In this document: positions 34,067-42,755 of the stretch, one piece after another | Numbering within the stretch: position 1 is the stretch's first letter | How the letters are laid out: every line of letters starts with the position of its first letter | Assembly (NCBI RefSeq): GCF_029846175.1 | Contig: NZ_JARWAC010000003.1 | Location: 1 to 64,000 of the forward strand | DNA from: Sphaerisporangium sp. TRM90804 | Lineage (GTDB): Bacteria; Actinomycetota; Actinomycetes; Streptosporangiales; Streptosporangiaceae | Direction of reading: 5' to 3' | DNA: 64,000 nucleotides | Notes under the pieces: model-generated | Databases searched by the model: none | Told to the model about the DNA's origin: nothing | The model's input: only the letters and a program-made list of their open reading frames with translations | Position numbers and translations under genes: made by a program

Positions 34067-34072
34067 TAGCCT
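34067..34072 (+). promoter_or_regulatory. -10 element of an apparently leaderless promoter
   Basis: TAGCCT fits TANNNT and ends 7 bp before the GTG start at 34080, so transcription would start at or next to the start codon. No ribosome site is present upstream. This supports leaderless translation of the giant gene, a common mode in actinomycetes. Confidence 0.5.
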
Positions 34073-34079
34073 GGCTGAT

Positions 34080-37000
34080 GTGCCGAGTGTATTCATCAGC
34101 CACACGTCGGACATGGCTGAATACCCCGCGGGCAAGTCGTTTGTTCAGTCGGCTGTGGACGCCGTGGTTCGCGCGGGCCTGGTACCGGTGGACATGTCAT
34201 ATTTCCCGGCGCGCGGGATGCCTGCGGCCGACTACTGCCGCGACCGGGTCGCCGGCTGTGATTTCTACGTCGGCGTCATCGGATTCCGTTACGGCACCCC
34301 GGTGCCCGGCGCGGACGTCTCCTATACCGAGATGGAATTCGACACGGCCGCCGCGCTGGGCATCCCCCGCCTCGTGTTCCTGCTTGACGAGGAGGCGCCG
34401 CTGCCGCCGCGCCTGGTCGACAGGGACCGCACGGCCGTCGACGCGCTCCGCCGTCGCCTGCTGGACGCGGACCTCGTCCTCGGCATGTTCTCCTCGGCGG
34501 ACGACCTCGGCGGCCGGGTCCTCCACGCCGTCGTCGACTGCCAGGACGCGAGTGCGGGACGGGACTCGCCCGGGGCGCCGGAGGACGACTCGTTCCCGGC
34601 CGCCCGGCGCTCGTACCTGGAGAAGCTGGAGCAGCGTTACCGGCGGCTCGACCTGGAGGTGCTGACCCCGGCCGAGCACGACGACCAGATGCCCATCCTG
34701 CTCCGTTCGGTGTTCGTCGCCCAGAACGTCCGGGCCGACCCTCCGCCCATCGAGCTGTCCAAGGAGCTGTGGCGGCGCCTGCTGAGCGCCGAGGAGATCG
34801 CGGAGAAGGACCTCCCCGAGGGCCTGGACCCCGACAGGATCGCCCAGGCGCGCACAACCTACAGCAAGAAGCCGATCCGCCCGGTGCTGGAGGTCCTCCG
34901 CGAGCCGGGCAACAGGCTCGTGGTGCTGCTCGGCGACCCCGGAGCCGGCAAGTCCACGCTGGCCAGGTACATCCTGCTGGAGATGGCCGGCCACGAGACG
35001 ACGCCCGGCGCCTGGACCGAGCTGAAGGGCTGGCTCCCCCTCCTCATCGAGCTGCGCCAGTACGCCGACGCGCGCAGCCGGTGCGAGACGTTCCTCGCCT
35101 ACCTGGAGCACCTCCACCGCACCGAGCGGGCGGGCTTCCCCGCCGAGGCGCTGGACCGGTATCTCCACGAGGACGGCAGGGCGCTGGTCGTCTTCGACGG
35201 CCTGGACGAGCTGTTCGACCCCAAGGAACGCGAGATCGTCACCCGGCAGATCGCCGGCTTCGCGGCGCGCTACCCGAAGACCCGGATCCTGGTCACCAGC
35301 CGCATCATCGGCTACCGCCGCACCGAGCTGCACAACGCCGGGTTTCAGCACCACACCCTGCAGGACCTGGACAAGACGCAGATCGAGGAGTTCATCACCC
35401 GCTGGTACGACCTGGCGATGCACGACCGCCGCGAGGAGGTCCACCACCGCCGCGACCGCCTGATGCGTGCCACCGACGAGTCACCGTCCATCCGCGAACT
35501 GGCCGGGAACCCCCTCCTGCTCACCATCCTGGCCATCATCGGCCGCCGCAGGGAGCTGCCCCGCGAACGCCGCGCCGTCTACACCCACGCGGCCGACGTC
35601 CTGGTGGAGCACTGGGACGTCAACCGCCATCTGGAGGACGCGAGCATCCCCGCCGGCTACATGGACAGCGAGGACAAGAAGGAGCTCCTGCGGCGGGTCG
35701 CCTGGCGCATGCAGAGCGGCCGAGCCGGCCTGGCCGGCAACCACATCCGCCGCGAGGACCTGCTGGAGGAGTTCATCGGCTACCTGGTGACCCGCTACCA
35801 GACCGATCACCTGACCGCCAAGCGCATCGCCCACACCATGCTCGACCAGTTCCGCGAGCGCAACTTCATCCTCAGCCTCTACGGCGGCGGCGTCTACGGC
35901 TTCGTCCACCGCGCCTTCCTGGAGTTCTTCTGCGCCGACGAGATAGTCCGCCGCTTCCAGAACAAACGCGAATGGGACCCCGCCCAGCTCACCTCGGAGG
36001 TCTTCGGCCGCCACTGGCCCGACCCCGCCTGGCGAGAGGTCCTCCTCCTGGTAGCCGGCATGATCGACGAACGCTTCACCGCCCGCATAGTCGACTACCT
36101 GGCAAGAGAGGCCAACCCCCTGTGGCCGAACACCGGCGACGACGAGGCACCGCAGAACCTGATCCTGGCGGCGGGCTGCATCGCCGAGATCCGAAACCTG
36201 GGAGCGATGGAAGCTCAGGGAATCGACATCCTCGAAGCGATAATCACCTGGCTGGAGCGCGCCGAGGACACCTACCTCGCCGACCTCGACGGATTTCTCC
36301 AGGACATGGTCATACCTCTGCTGAGATCCGTGCGCCCGCACTGGCCAGGGCGTGATCACTATCTTTCGTGGTTCCTCACCCGGGGACGGCGGATCACCTC
36401 CTCGGAGGTCCCCGCGATCACCCGTAAGATCGCGGTCGCCCTCTCGCCTTCCGACCAGCGCCTGAGAGAGCTCCTCCGCCGCGAGGCGATCACGGCGCAC
36501 GACGAGCATCTGCGCAAGGGGGCGATCCACGCTCTGACCGAGTGGCGGGACGATCCGGAGACACTGCGCGTCCTCATGGAACGCGCCACGACCGATCCGG
36601 CATGGCGGGTGCGGGCCGCCGCGCTCCGGGTGATGGTGGAGCACTGGGCGGACGCCCCCGGCACCCTGCCGCTGCTCGAAGAGCGGGTTGTCGCCGATCC
36701 CCACTGGCAGGCGCGCCAGGCCATGATCTGGACAATCACCGGGCATCGCCACCGCTATCCCGGGTTACTGCCCCTCCTTCGAGGGAGTGCCGCCGGCGAC
36801 CCCCATTGGCAGGTACGCCAGACAGCCCTTCAGAGCCTCGCGGAAGGCTGGCGCGACGACCCCGGCACACTGCCGCTTCTCAAAGAAAGCGCCACCACCG
36901 ACCCACACGAAAACGTCCGGACAACAGCACTACAAGCCATAGCCGGAAACTGGCGCGACGAACCCGACACCCTCTCAATGGTCCGCCACAACGCCGCGGC

Positions 37001-40000
37001 CAATCCGGACTCGCAGACGCGCCAGGCGGCCCTTCAGAGCCTCGCGGAAGGCTGGCGCGACCACCCCGGCACACTGCCGCTTCTCAAAGAAAGCGCCACC
37101 ACCGACCCACACGAAAACGTCCGGACAACAGCACTACAAGCCATAGCCGGAAACTGGCGCGACGAACCCGACACCCTCCGATTACTGCGCGATCGCGCAG
37201 TAATCGATCCGCACCATCACACACGCACAGTGGCGATCCAGGCGGTCGCGGGCGGCTGGCGCGACGCCCCGGCCACCCTTCCATGGCTGAAGGAACGCGC
37301 CATCCTCGATCCCTACCACTGGGCCCGGCACACAGCGGTCACCGCCGTGGCCGCCGGCTGGCGGGGCGAACCAGACACACTCGCCTGGCTCAGCCAGATC
37401 GCCACCACCGACACCGACGAGGTCGTACGAACAGCCGCACTGGAGGCCGTCGCGAACGGGTGGCCGAAGGAGCCCGGCACCCTGCCGCTCCTTCTCGATC
37501 GCGCCGTCACCGACACCCACCACCAGACACGTGCGGCAGCCGTCCAGGCGGTCGGGGACGGCTGGCGCGACGCCCCGGGCACCTTGCCATGGCTGAAGGA
37601 ACGCACCGCCGTCGAGCCTCACTACTGGACCCGCCGCGCGGCGGTCACCGCCATCGCCGCAGGCTGGCGCGATGCCCCGGACACACTCGCCTGGCTCAGC
37701 CAGATCGCCACCACCGACGCCGACGAGGATGTGAGAACCTCCGCGCTGCAAGCCATCGCCAAGGACTGGCGTGACGAACCAGGCACCCTGCCGTTGCTCC
37801 GTGATCGCGCCGTCGCCGATCCCCACCAGCTAGGACGCGCGGCCGCGCTTCGTGCGACGGCCAAATGGTGGCGCGAGGAACCGGCCACCCTGCCCTGGCT
37901 CAGGCTGCGCGCCGTCGCCGACCCCCACTGGCGCGTACGCCAAGTCGTGGTTGAGCTCGTCGCCGGAGGCTGGTACGACGACACCGGCCTGCTGCCCTGG
38001 CTCCGGCGACGCGCCGTCGCCGACCCCGACGAGGACGTGCGGACCACCGCCCTTCAAGCCGTCGCCGAAGGCTGGCGGGACCACGCCGGCACCCTGTCCT
38101 GGCTTCGACGGCGCGCGCGCCGTGACGGCGACAGCCGGGTGCGCCTGGCGGCCGTCAAGTCCGTCGCCGCCGGTTGGCGCGACCATCCCGGGGTCGTGGA
38201 CTGGTTGAAGGGAGAAGCACTGGACGGCGTCGAGGCGATCAGCAGCGAGACACTCAGCCTGTTGGGCTCGACCTACCAAGATAGTCCTGAGATCTCGCGA
38301 TGGTTACGAGAGCTGGTCGCCTCAGACCGCGATCCTGAGACACGGGCCGCGGCGCTGGAAGCCGGCGCCGCGACGCTGTCCGGCGACGACGCCATCTCCG
38401 CGCTCCGGTACATGGCGGTCACGGACAGGGACTGGGAGGTGCGCCGTTCCGCCATACGAGTGCTCTACCAATCGCAGACGATGGGAGATTCCACCTATCT
38501 GGCCGGGGACCCGCACTGGAAAGTGCGCCGGACCGCCATCCTGGATGCCCCGTTGTACGGAGCCCGTTTCTCGGACCTCATCACCTACATGCACGGGCAC
38601 GCGGCCGGGGACCCGCACTGGGAGGTCCGCCGCGCGGCGATTCAACGCCTGCCGTTCGTCAACGACGTCCCGGAACTCACGTCTTTACTGCGCGGATGCT
38701 CGGTGGGCGACCCCCACTGGCAGGTCCGCAGGAGCGCCGTCCAGCGTCTCGGCGTGTCACGGCTCGACCCGGAGACCTCCTCGTTCCTGCGAGAGCGCCT
38801 GACCGAGGACCCGCACTGGGAGGTCCGCCGCACCGTCGTCCAGCGTCTCGCCGTGTTCAGCCAACGCGAGCCGGACACCTTGGCTCTCCTGTGTGAACGC
38901 GCTGTCGAAGACCCCCACGCGGAGGTCCGCCGCACCGCGGTCAACGAGATCGCCGAGGTCGGGGCCGACGACCACGCCTCGTCAGCCTGGCTGCGCGGCC
39001 GGGCCCTCGGCGACGGAGACGACGCCATCCGCATAGCGGCCCTGACGGCGATGGTTCACCGTCCCAGCCCTCGCTCCGGCAAGCGGTCCCTGGTGGTCGG
39101 CGTCGCTCTCGAGGATCAGAGCTGGAAGGTGCGGCAAGCCGGGGTGAGCCTTCTGGGGCGCTACTGGCCGGACGCCGACACGCTGATCCTGCTCAGGGCG
39201 CGGGCCGTGGCCGATGACGATGAGGATGTCCGGGCCGCGGCCCTCACCGCCGTCGCCCTCGGGGGGGTCGACCACGACGACGTCGTGTCCTGGGTGCGCG
39301 TTCGCGCGGTGCGGGACGTCGATGGCGTGGTGCGCAAGACAGCCCTGGAGCTTGTCGCACGCGTCTGGCCGGAGGCGCCGTGGGCCTTGACGTTCCTCCG
39401 GGAACGCGGGCTTCTCGATGAAGAGTGGGAAGTGCGTCAGGCGGCCGTGGAGGTTCTCGGGATGATCGGGGCGGACGAGCCGGGCGTCGTCTCGTGGATC
39501 CGCGATCGGGCCGAGCATGACCGTCATCGGCAGGTCCGCCGCACGGCCCTTCAGGTGTACGCGCGGCTGGCCTCGGATGAGGAGACCACCCTGGCCTGGT
39601 TGCGCGGGCTCAGCGCCACCGACGGAGACGCCGAGGTCCGCGGCGCCGCGATCCAGGCCGCGGCGGCCGGGTGGCGGGACGACACGGGCATGTGCGACTG
39701 GGTGCGGACCTTCGCCACCGACTCCCGCGACGAGGACGTCCGTGCCGCCGCCCTGGCCGCGCTGGCCGGCGGGTGGCCCGACCCGGCCGACGTCCTGCCC
39801 CTGCTCACGCGGCAGGCGCGTACGAGTCACCGGTGGGACGTCCGGCAGGCGGCCGTGCAGGCGCTGGCCGACACCTGGGCCGAGAACGGCGAGGTGCACA
39901 CGCTGGTGAGGACGAGCGCGCGGGAGGAGCCGGACTGGCGGGTGCGCGCGTCCGCGCTGCGAACGCTGGCGGGGCTGTGGGCCGACGAGCCGGACACGCT

Positions 40001-40733
40001 GCCCCTGCTGCGCGAGCGGGCGTCCGCCGACCGGCACGGGAGGGCGCGGCAGGCGGCTCTGCGGGAGGTCGCCCAGCGGTGGGTCGACCACGACGCGACC
40101 TATCCGCTCGTCCTCGATCGGGCCGCGCGCGACGACGACGCCCGGGTGCGGTGCGCGGCCGTCGAGTCGCTGGTCAACCAGTGGAGCACCCTGGAGCCCA
40201 CGCTGAGTCTCCTGCGCGAGCTGGCCGCCGCCGACGTCCACTGGAAGGTCCGCCGAGCGGCCGTCGAAGGGATCGCCGGCATACGCGGGGAGTCCCCGGA
40301 CACCTTCGCCTGGCTGCGCGACAGCGTCATGCTCGACCCGAGCCCGGCCGTGGCGGCGAGCGCCGTCGACCTCGCCGGCGTCGGACGACCGCCGGACGAG
40401 ACGGTCGTGGCGTGGCTGCACGAGCGGACCACCCCGGCCGAGCACTGGTTCGTCCGCGAGGCCGCCATCCGGCGCATCACCCGCGCCGGAACGCCGCCGG
40501 ATACCGCCGTGTCGTCGTGGCTGGACGACCAGCCGGGCAGCTCATGGCGCGTGAGACGCGCCGCCTTGGTGACGACGGCCCTTCGCCGCCACGAGGATCC
40601 CGCCGTCCTGCCGTGGATCCGGCGCTTCGCCGATCACGACCCGCACCCAGGCGTCCGCGAGGACGCCGTCCGCCTCCTCGATCACCTGATCTCGGACGAG
40701 CCGTCCAGCCGGGAGGATGGACGCGGCGGTTAG
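34080..40733 (+). CDS. DUF4062-NACHT-HEAT repeat giant protein (NLR-like)
   Basis: 2217 aa. Residues 3-150 form a DUF4062 domain (VFISHTSDMAEYPAG, CDFYVGVIGFRYGTPVPGAD), a Rossmann-like module related to TIR-type effectors. A NACHT ATPase follows at about 270-560: Walker A GDPGAGKSTLARYIL near 287, Walker B ALVVFDGLDELFD near 367, sensor ILVTSRIIG near 402, and winged-helix-like VHRAFLEFFCADEIVRRF near 615. From about residue 790 to the end there are roughly 40 HEAT units of about 34 residues with consensus DPHWEVRRAAVQALAEGW then RDDPGTLPLLRERA. Bacterial NACHT proteins of this architecture are known anti-phage sensors. Four codons are TTA (36765, 37182, 38304, 38685). Function here is inferred. 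Confidence 0.88.
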   Translation: MPSVFISHTSDMAEYPAGKSFVQSAVDAVVRAGLVPVDMSYFPARGMPAADYCRDRVAGCDFYVGVIGFRYGTPVPGADVSYTEMEFDTAAALGIPRLVFLLDEEAPLPPRLVDRDRTAVDALRRRLLDADLVLGMFSSADDLGGRVLHAVVDCQDASAGRDSPGAPEDDSFPAARRSYLEKLEQRYRRLDLEVLTPAEHDDQMPILLRSVFVAQNVRADPPPIELSKELWRRLLSAEEIAEKDLPEGLDPDRIAQARTTYSKKPIRPVLEVLREPGNRLVVLLGDPGAGKSTLARYILLEMAGHETTPGAWTELKGWLPLLIELRQYADARSRCETFLAYLEHLHRTERAGFPAEALDRYLHEDGRALVVFDGLDELFDPKEREIVTRQIAGFAARYPKTRILVTSRIIGYRRTELHNAGFQHHTLQDLDKTQIEEFITRWYDLAMHDRREEVHHRRDRLMRATDESPSIRELAGNPLLLTILAIIGRRRELPRERRAVYTHAADVLVEHWDVNRHLEDASIPAGYMDSEDKKELLRRVAWRMQSGRAGLAGNHIRREDLLEEFIGYLVTRYQTDHLTAKRIAHTMLDQFRERNFILSLYGGGVYGFVHRAFLEFFCADEIVRRFQNKREWDPAQLTSEVFGRHWPDPAWREVLLLVAGMIDERFTARIVDYLAREANPLWPNTGDDEAPQNLILAAGCIAEIRNLGAMEAQGIDILEAIITWLERAEDTYLADLDGFLQDMVIPLLRSVRPHWPGRDHYLSWFLTRGRRITSSEVPAITRKIAVALSPSDQRLRELLRREAITAHDEHLRKGAIHALTEWRDDPETLRVLMERATTDPAWRVRAAALRVMVEHWADAPGTLPLLEERVVADPHWQARQAMIWTITGHRHRYPGLLPLLRGSAAGDPHWQVRQTALQSLAEGWRDDPGTLPLLKESATTDPHENVRTTALQAIAGNWRDEPDTLSMVRHNAAANPDSQTRQAALQSLAEGWRDHPGTLPLLKESATTDPHENVRTTALQAIAGNWRDEPDTLRLLRDRAVIDPHHHTRTVAIQAVAGGWRDAPATLPWLKERAILDPYHWARHTAVTAVAAGWRGEPDTLAWLSQIATTDTDEVVRTAALEAVANGWPKEPGTLPLLLDRAVTDTHHQTRAAAVQAVGDGWRDAPGTLPWLKERTAVEPHYWTRRAAVTAIAAGWRDAPDTLAWLSQIATTDADEDVRTSALQAIAKDWRDEPGTLPLLRDRAVADPHQLGRAAALRATAKWWREEPATLPWLRLRAVADPHWRVRQVVVELVAGGWYDDTGLLPWLRRRAVADPDEDVRTTALQAVAEGWRDHAGTLSWLRRRARRDGDSRVRLAAVKSVAAGWRDHPGVVDWLKGEALDGVEAISSETLSLLGSTYQDSPEISRWLRELVASDRDPETRAAALEAGAATLSGDDAISALRYMAVTDRDWEVRRSAIRVLYQSQTMGDSTYLAGDPHWKVRRTAILDAPLYGARFSDLITYMHGHAAGDPHWEVRRAAIQRLPFVNDVPELTSLLRGCSVGDPHWQVRRSAVQRLGVSRLDPETSSFLRERLTEDPHWEVRRTVVQRLAVFSQREPDTLALLCERAVEDPHAEVRRTAVNEIAEVGADDHASSAWLRGRALGDGDDAIRIAALTAMVHRPSPRSGKRSLVVGVALEDQSWKVRQAGVSLLGRYWPDADTLILLRARAVADDDEDVRAAALTAVALGGVDHDDVVSWVRVRAVRDVDGVVRKTALELVARVWPEAPWALTFLRERGLLDEEWEVRQAAVEVLGMIGADEPGVVSWIRDRAEHDRHRQVRRTALQVYARLASDEETTLAWLRGLSATDGDAEVRGAAIQAAAAGWRDDTGMCDWVRTFATDSRDEDVRAAALAALAGGWPDPADVLPLLTRQARTSHRWDVRQAAVQALADTWAENGEVHTLVRTSAREEPDWRVRASALRTLAGLWADEPDTLPLLRERASADRHGRARQAALREVAQRWVDHDATYPLVLDRAARDDDARVRCAAVESLVNQWSTLEPTLSLLRELAAADVHWKVRRAAVEGIAGIRGESPDTFAWLRDSVMLDPSPAVAASAVDLAGVGRPPDETVVAWLHERTTPAEHWFVREAAIRRITRAGTPPDTAVSSWLDDQPGSSWRVRRAALVTTALRRHEDPAVLPWIRRFADHDPHPGVREDAVRLLDHLISDEPSSREDGRGG
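36825..37178 (+). repeat. Near-identical 204-bp-period duplication within the HEAT array
   Basis: Positions 36825-36974 and 37029-37178 are 150-bp copies that differ at one base (GAC to CAC, Asp to His). The period of 204 bp equals two 34-residue HEAT units. Such identity, including synonymous sites, means recent unequal crossing-over or gene conversion. Confidence 0.85.
37254..37865 (+). repeat. 306-bp higher-order repeat within the HEAT array
   Basis: Two adjacent 306-bp blocks (37254-37559 and 37560-37865), each three HEAT units, share long identical stretches such as the codons for LAWLSQIATTD and the segment around LPWLKERA. They have diverged more than the 204-bp pair, so array growth occurred in at least two rounds. 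Confidence 0.7.
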
Positions 40734-40761
40734 TGCCTAGAACACCATGCCGCGCGTAGAA

Positions 40762-40791
40762 GAGCCCCGGAGGCGAATACCTCCGGGGCTC
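40762..40791. terminator. Bidirectional terminator between the NACHT gene and the coiled-coil gene
   Basis: GAGCCCCGGAGG (40762-40773) and CCTCCGGGGCTC (40780-40791) form a perfect 12-bp stem with loop CGAATA in the 74-bp convergent gap. It can serve both genes. Confidence 0.75.
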
Positions 40792-40807
40792 CTCGTGGCG
40801 ACGCGGG

Positions 40808-41143
40808 TCAGGAGGCGACGCTCTCCAGTCGGGACACGACTCGGGAGAGAAGATCACGAATCTCTACCTGCCCGGCCTTCAGCTCGCCGATGTCGTCACG
40901 CATCAAGGCGGCGTTCCGCTCCAGGCTGGTCAGGGCTCTGGAGTGGCCGGCCAGCACGATGCTCTGAGTCTCCAGGAGGCGGGAGTGCTCGGCCAGCACC
41001 GTGGAGTGCTCGGCCAGCACCGTGGAGTGCTCGGCCAGCACCGTGGAGTGCTCGGCCAGCACGACGCTATGAGAGCGCAGGGTGTCCTTGATGTCGGTGA
41101 GGTCGGCCTCGACGGTGTGCACTCGTTCTTCGAGGTAAGGCAT
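40808..41143 (-). CDS. Small coiled-coil protein with tandem heptads
   Basis: 111 aa, entirely helical in character. Heptads run through the protein (VEADLTDIKDTL, then HSTVLAE repeated, then LERNAALMRDDIGELKAGQVEIRDLLSRVV), with V/L at a and d positions, so a parallel dimer or trimer is expected. Residues about 27-55 are encoded by 3.8 copies of a 21-bp tandem repeat. ATG 41143 begins MPYLEERVHTVEADL. There is no signal peptide or known enzymatic domain. Its position tail-to-tail with the giant NACHT-HEAT gene hints at an accessory oligomerisation factor, but this is only context. Confidence 0.7.
   Translation of the reverse strand: MPYLEERVHTVEADLTDIKDTLRSHSVVLAEHSTVLAEHSTVLAEHSTVLAEHSRLLETQSIVLAGHSRALTSLERNAALMRDDIGELKAGQVEIRDLLSRVVSRLESVAS
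40983..41062. repeat. 21-bp tandem repeat encoding heptads
   Basis: Unit GAGTGCTCGGCCAGCACCGTG repeats exactly at 40983, 41004 and 41025, with a fourth partial copy to 41062. One unit equals one heptad, so slippage adds or removes coiled-coil turns without breaking the frame. Confidence 0.9.
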
Positions 41144-41513
41144 GCCCTAAGGATAGAAGTCGTCCCAGCGCGAGAGACCTCGACGCACATGAGAGAGTGA
41201 CCGTTTCCGGCCAAGGAAACCTGAGACCGGAGCGGCGGGGGCCGAGTTGACCAGGAACGTCAGGCTTCGGCCGGTTATCGCGGCACACTTGACCGACGAC
41301 CTCGTCGGCCACCTGCACGCCATCGACGGCCCTTGGTGTTCGGCCGCCGTCGGCGAGGCCGTCACGCGACCACCCGGAACGAGTGCGGTGGCGCGGCCGG
41401 CGCGGCGGTCGACGACGGGGACCGAGGGCCCACCTCGCACGCGCGGTTCGACCGCTTGCCAGAACTATCGATTATCGATAGATTTCCATCGCTGCTCAAT
41501 CGAAGGAGAGACG
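41144..41513. other. 370-bp gap before the DUF2975 gene
   Basis: No convincing gene is seen. An open plus-strand frame (41247 onward) runs into the DUF2975 gene, but it lacks recognisable motifs and a ribosome site. The only clear element is the palindrome at 41465-41481; the stretch after 41460 is A/T-rich and probably holds the promoter. Confidence 0.4.
41465..41481. promoter_or_regulatory. Palindromic operator CTATCGAT-T-ATCGATAG
   Basis: A perfect 8-1-8 palindrome lies 33 bp before the DUF2975 start, overlapping the expected promoter. The downstream YozG-type HTH protein is the obvious candidate for binding it. Confidence 0.6.
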
Positions 41514-42011
41514 ATGGGAAAGCTGACAGTGCTCGCGTTGCGTGCCGTCATCGCGGCGCTGCTCGCGGGGTCGGTGTTCGTGCAGGCGGTGATGGTGCCG
41601 CTGCTGGCCGCCGACATGGAGGCACTCAGGCCGGAATACGCGTACCTGCGCACCCCGTTCATCGTGATCATGCTGCTGGGCATCGTGACGGCCCAGGTCG
41701 TCCTGGTCTGCGTCTGGCGGCTGGTGACGATGGTGCGGCGCGGCACGGTGTTCTCCCACGCCGCCTTCCGGTACGTGCACATCGTGATCGGCGCGTTCGT
41801 GGCCGCGGCGGTGGACGTCTTCGCGCTCGCCGTCCTGTTGGCGCCGGGCGAAGCCGTCGCCCCGGGCATCGTCCTGCTGATCTGCGGCGCCTCCCTGGCG
41901 GTCCTTGGGGTAGCGCTCGTCGTGCTCGTGCTGCGGATGCTGCTCGCCCAGGCCGTCGCGCGCGACGTCGAGGCGGCGCGGATGCGGGCCGAGCTGGAAG
42001 AGGTCATCTGA
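41514..42011 (+). CDS. DUF2975 family membrane protein
   Basis: 165 aa with four membrane helices (LRAVIAALLAGSVFVQAVMV, PFIVIMLLGIVTAQVVLVCV, VHIVIGAFVAAAVDVFALAV, IVLLICGASLAVLGVALVV) and a charged C-terminal helix. DUF2975 proteins nearly always pair with a small Cro/C1 regulator, as here. ATG 41514 is preceded by GAAGGAGAG. Function unknown; the pair may form a membrane-linked transcription switch. Confidence 0.85.
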   Translation: MGKLTVLALRAVIAALLAGSVFVQAVMVPLLAADMEALRPEYAYLRTPFIVIMLLGIVTAQVVLVCVWRLVTMVRRGTVFSHAAFRYVHIVIGAFVAAAVDVFALAVLLAPGEAVAPGIVLLICGASLAVLGVALVVLVLRMLLAQAVARDVEAARMRAELEEVI

Positions 42012-42232
42012 TGCCGATCGTCGTCGACATCGACGTCATGCTGGCCAAGCGCAAGATGTCCGTCGGCGAACTGGCCGAGCGCGTCGGCATCACCCCCGCC
42101 AACCTGGCCGTCCTCAAGAACGGCCGCGCCAAGGCCGTCCGCTTCGCGACCCTCGCCGCCCTCTGCGACGCCCTCGACTGCCAGCCCGGCGACCTCCTGC
42201 GCTGGGAGTCCACGAACGGCACAGACGCCTGA
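42011..42232 (+). CDS. Small Cro/C1-type HTH regulator (YozG-like)
   Basis: 73 aa. It is essentially one HTH: MLAKRKMSVGELAERVGITP then ANLAVLKNGRAKAVRFATLA and the ending ALDCQPGDLLRW, the YozG signature. ATG overlaps the last base of the DUF2975 stop (TGATG). Probably binds the palindrome at 41465-41481, and its activity may be set by the membrane partner. Confidence 0.87.
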   Translation: MPIVVDIDVMLAKRKMSVGELAERVGITPANLAVLKNGRAKAVRFATLAALCDALDCQPGDLLRWESTNGTDA

Positions 42233-42366
42233 GCCCACCCCCCGACGGCGGCGACGCTCCACCCACCCCGTGCTGATCCAGCATTCCGCCCACCACAACG
42301 GCCGACGCCGCCGCCAACGCGTCGACGGTGCCACCGAGCGTTGACGAGCACCACTCCCCCCGCCCA

Positions 42367-42755
42367 CGAAAGGTGCCTTCGGCGCGCCCTTTCTCGGCGA
42401 GACTCGCCGACCCAAGACAGCACCGCTTCGCGAGCAAGGCACTCGTGGCCGTGTGGGGGAAAAGCTCTCGCAGCGGCAACAACGGCGGTGAATGTGTGGA
42501 GGTCGCCACCGACCTTCCCGGCGTCGTAGCCGTCCGAGACGGCAAGAACCCGACCGGCCCCGTACTCACCCTCACGCCTGGTGGCTGGAGAGCTTTCCTG
42601 GGCGACGTGAAGTGCAGCCGGTTCGTCCCTTGAGGTTCCTGACGTGGAACGACCGGCGGTAACCCGTGCGCCCCCGAATCCCTCGCCTGCGCGGCGAACC
42701 GATGCCCGGTGGGGGCAGGGGCGCCCTGGGAAGGCGCGCCGAAGGCACCTTTTCG
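42367..42755. repeat. Inverted repeat flanking the DUF397 gene
   Basis: Left arm 42367-42388 (CGAAAGGTGCCTTCGGCGCG core) and right arm 42733-42755 are inverted copies with one extra T in the right arm. C/G-rich flanks CCCGCC and GGGCGGG extend the symmetry. The arms enclose the lone DUF397 gene. This may be a small repeat family or the ends of a non-autonomous element. Confidence 0.5.
42445..42633 (+). CDS. DUF397 domain protein
   Basis: 62 aa from GTG 42445. It matches DUF397: VWGKSSRSGNNGGECVEVA, LPGVVAVRDGKNP, GPVLTLTPGGWRAFLGDVK. DUF397 proteins usually follow an Scr1-type XRE regulator gene and act as its partner, in a toxin-antitoxin-like arrangement. No such regulator is adjacent here (the small HTH at 42011 belongs to another family), so this is an orphan. 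No clear ribosome site precedes the start. Confidence 0.7.
   Translation: MAVWGKSSRSGNNGGECVEVATDLPGVVAVRDGKNPTGPVLTLTPGGWRAFLGDVKCSRFVP

Noticed and set aside
40983-41062. CRISPR-like array
   Set aside because: The 21-bp units are contiguous with no spacers and encode heptads in frame; there are no cas genes.
41247-41513. N-terminal extension of the DUF2975 protein or a separate small gene
   Set aside because: The sequence has no family similarity that I recognise, crosses the palindromic operator, and the ATG at 41514 has a far better ribosome site.
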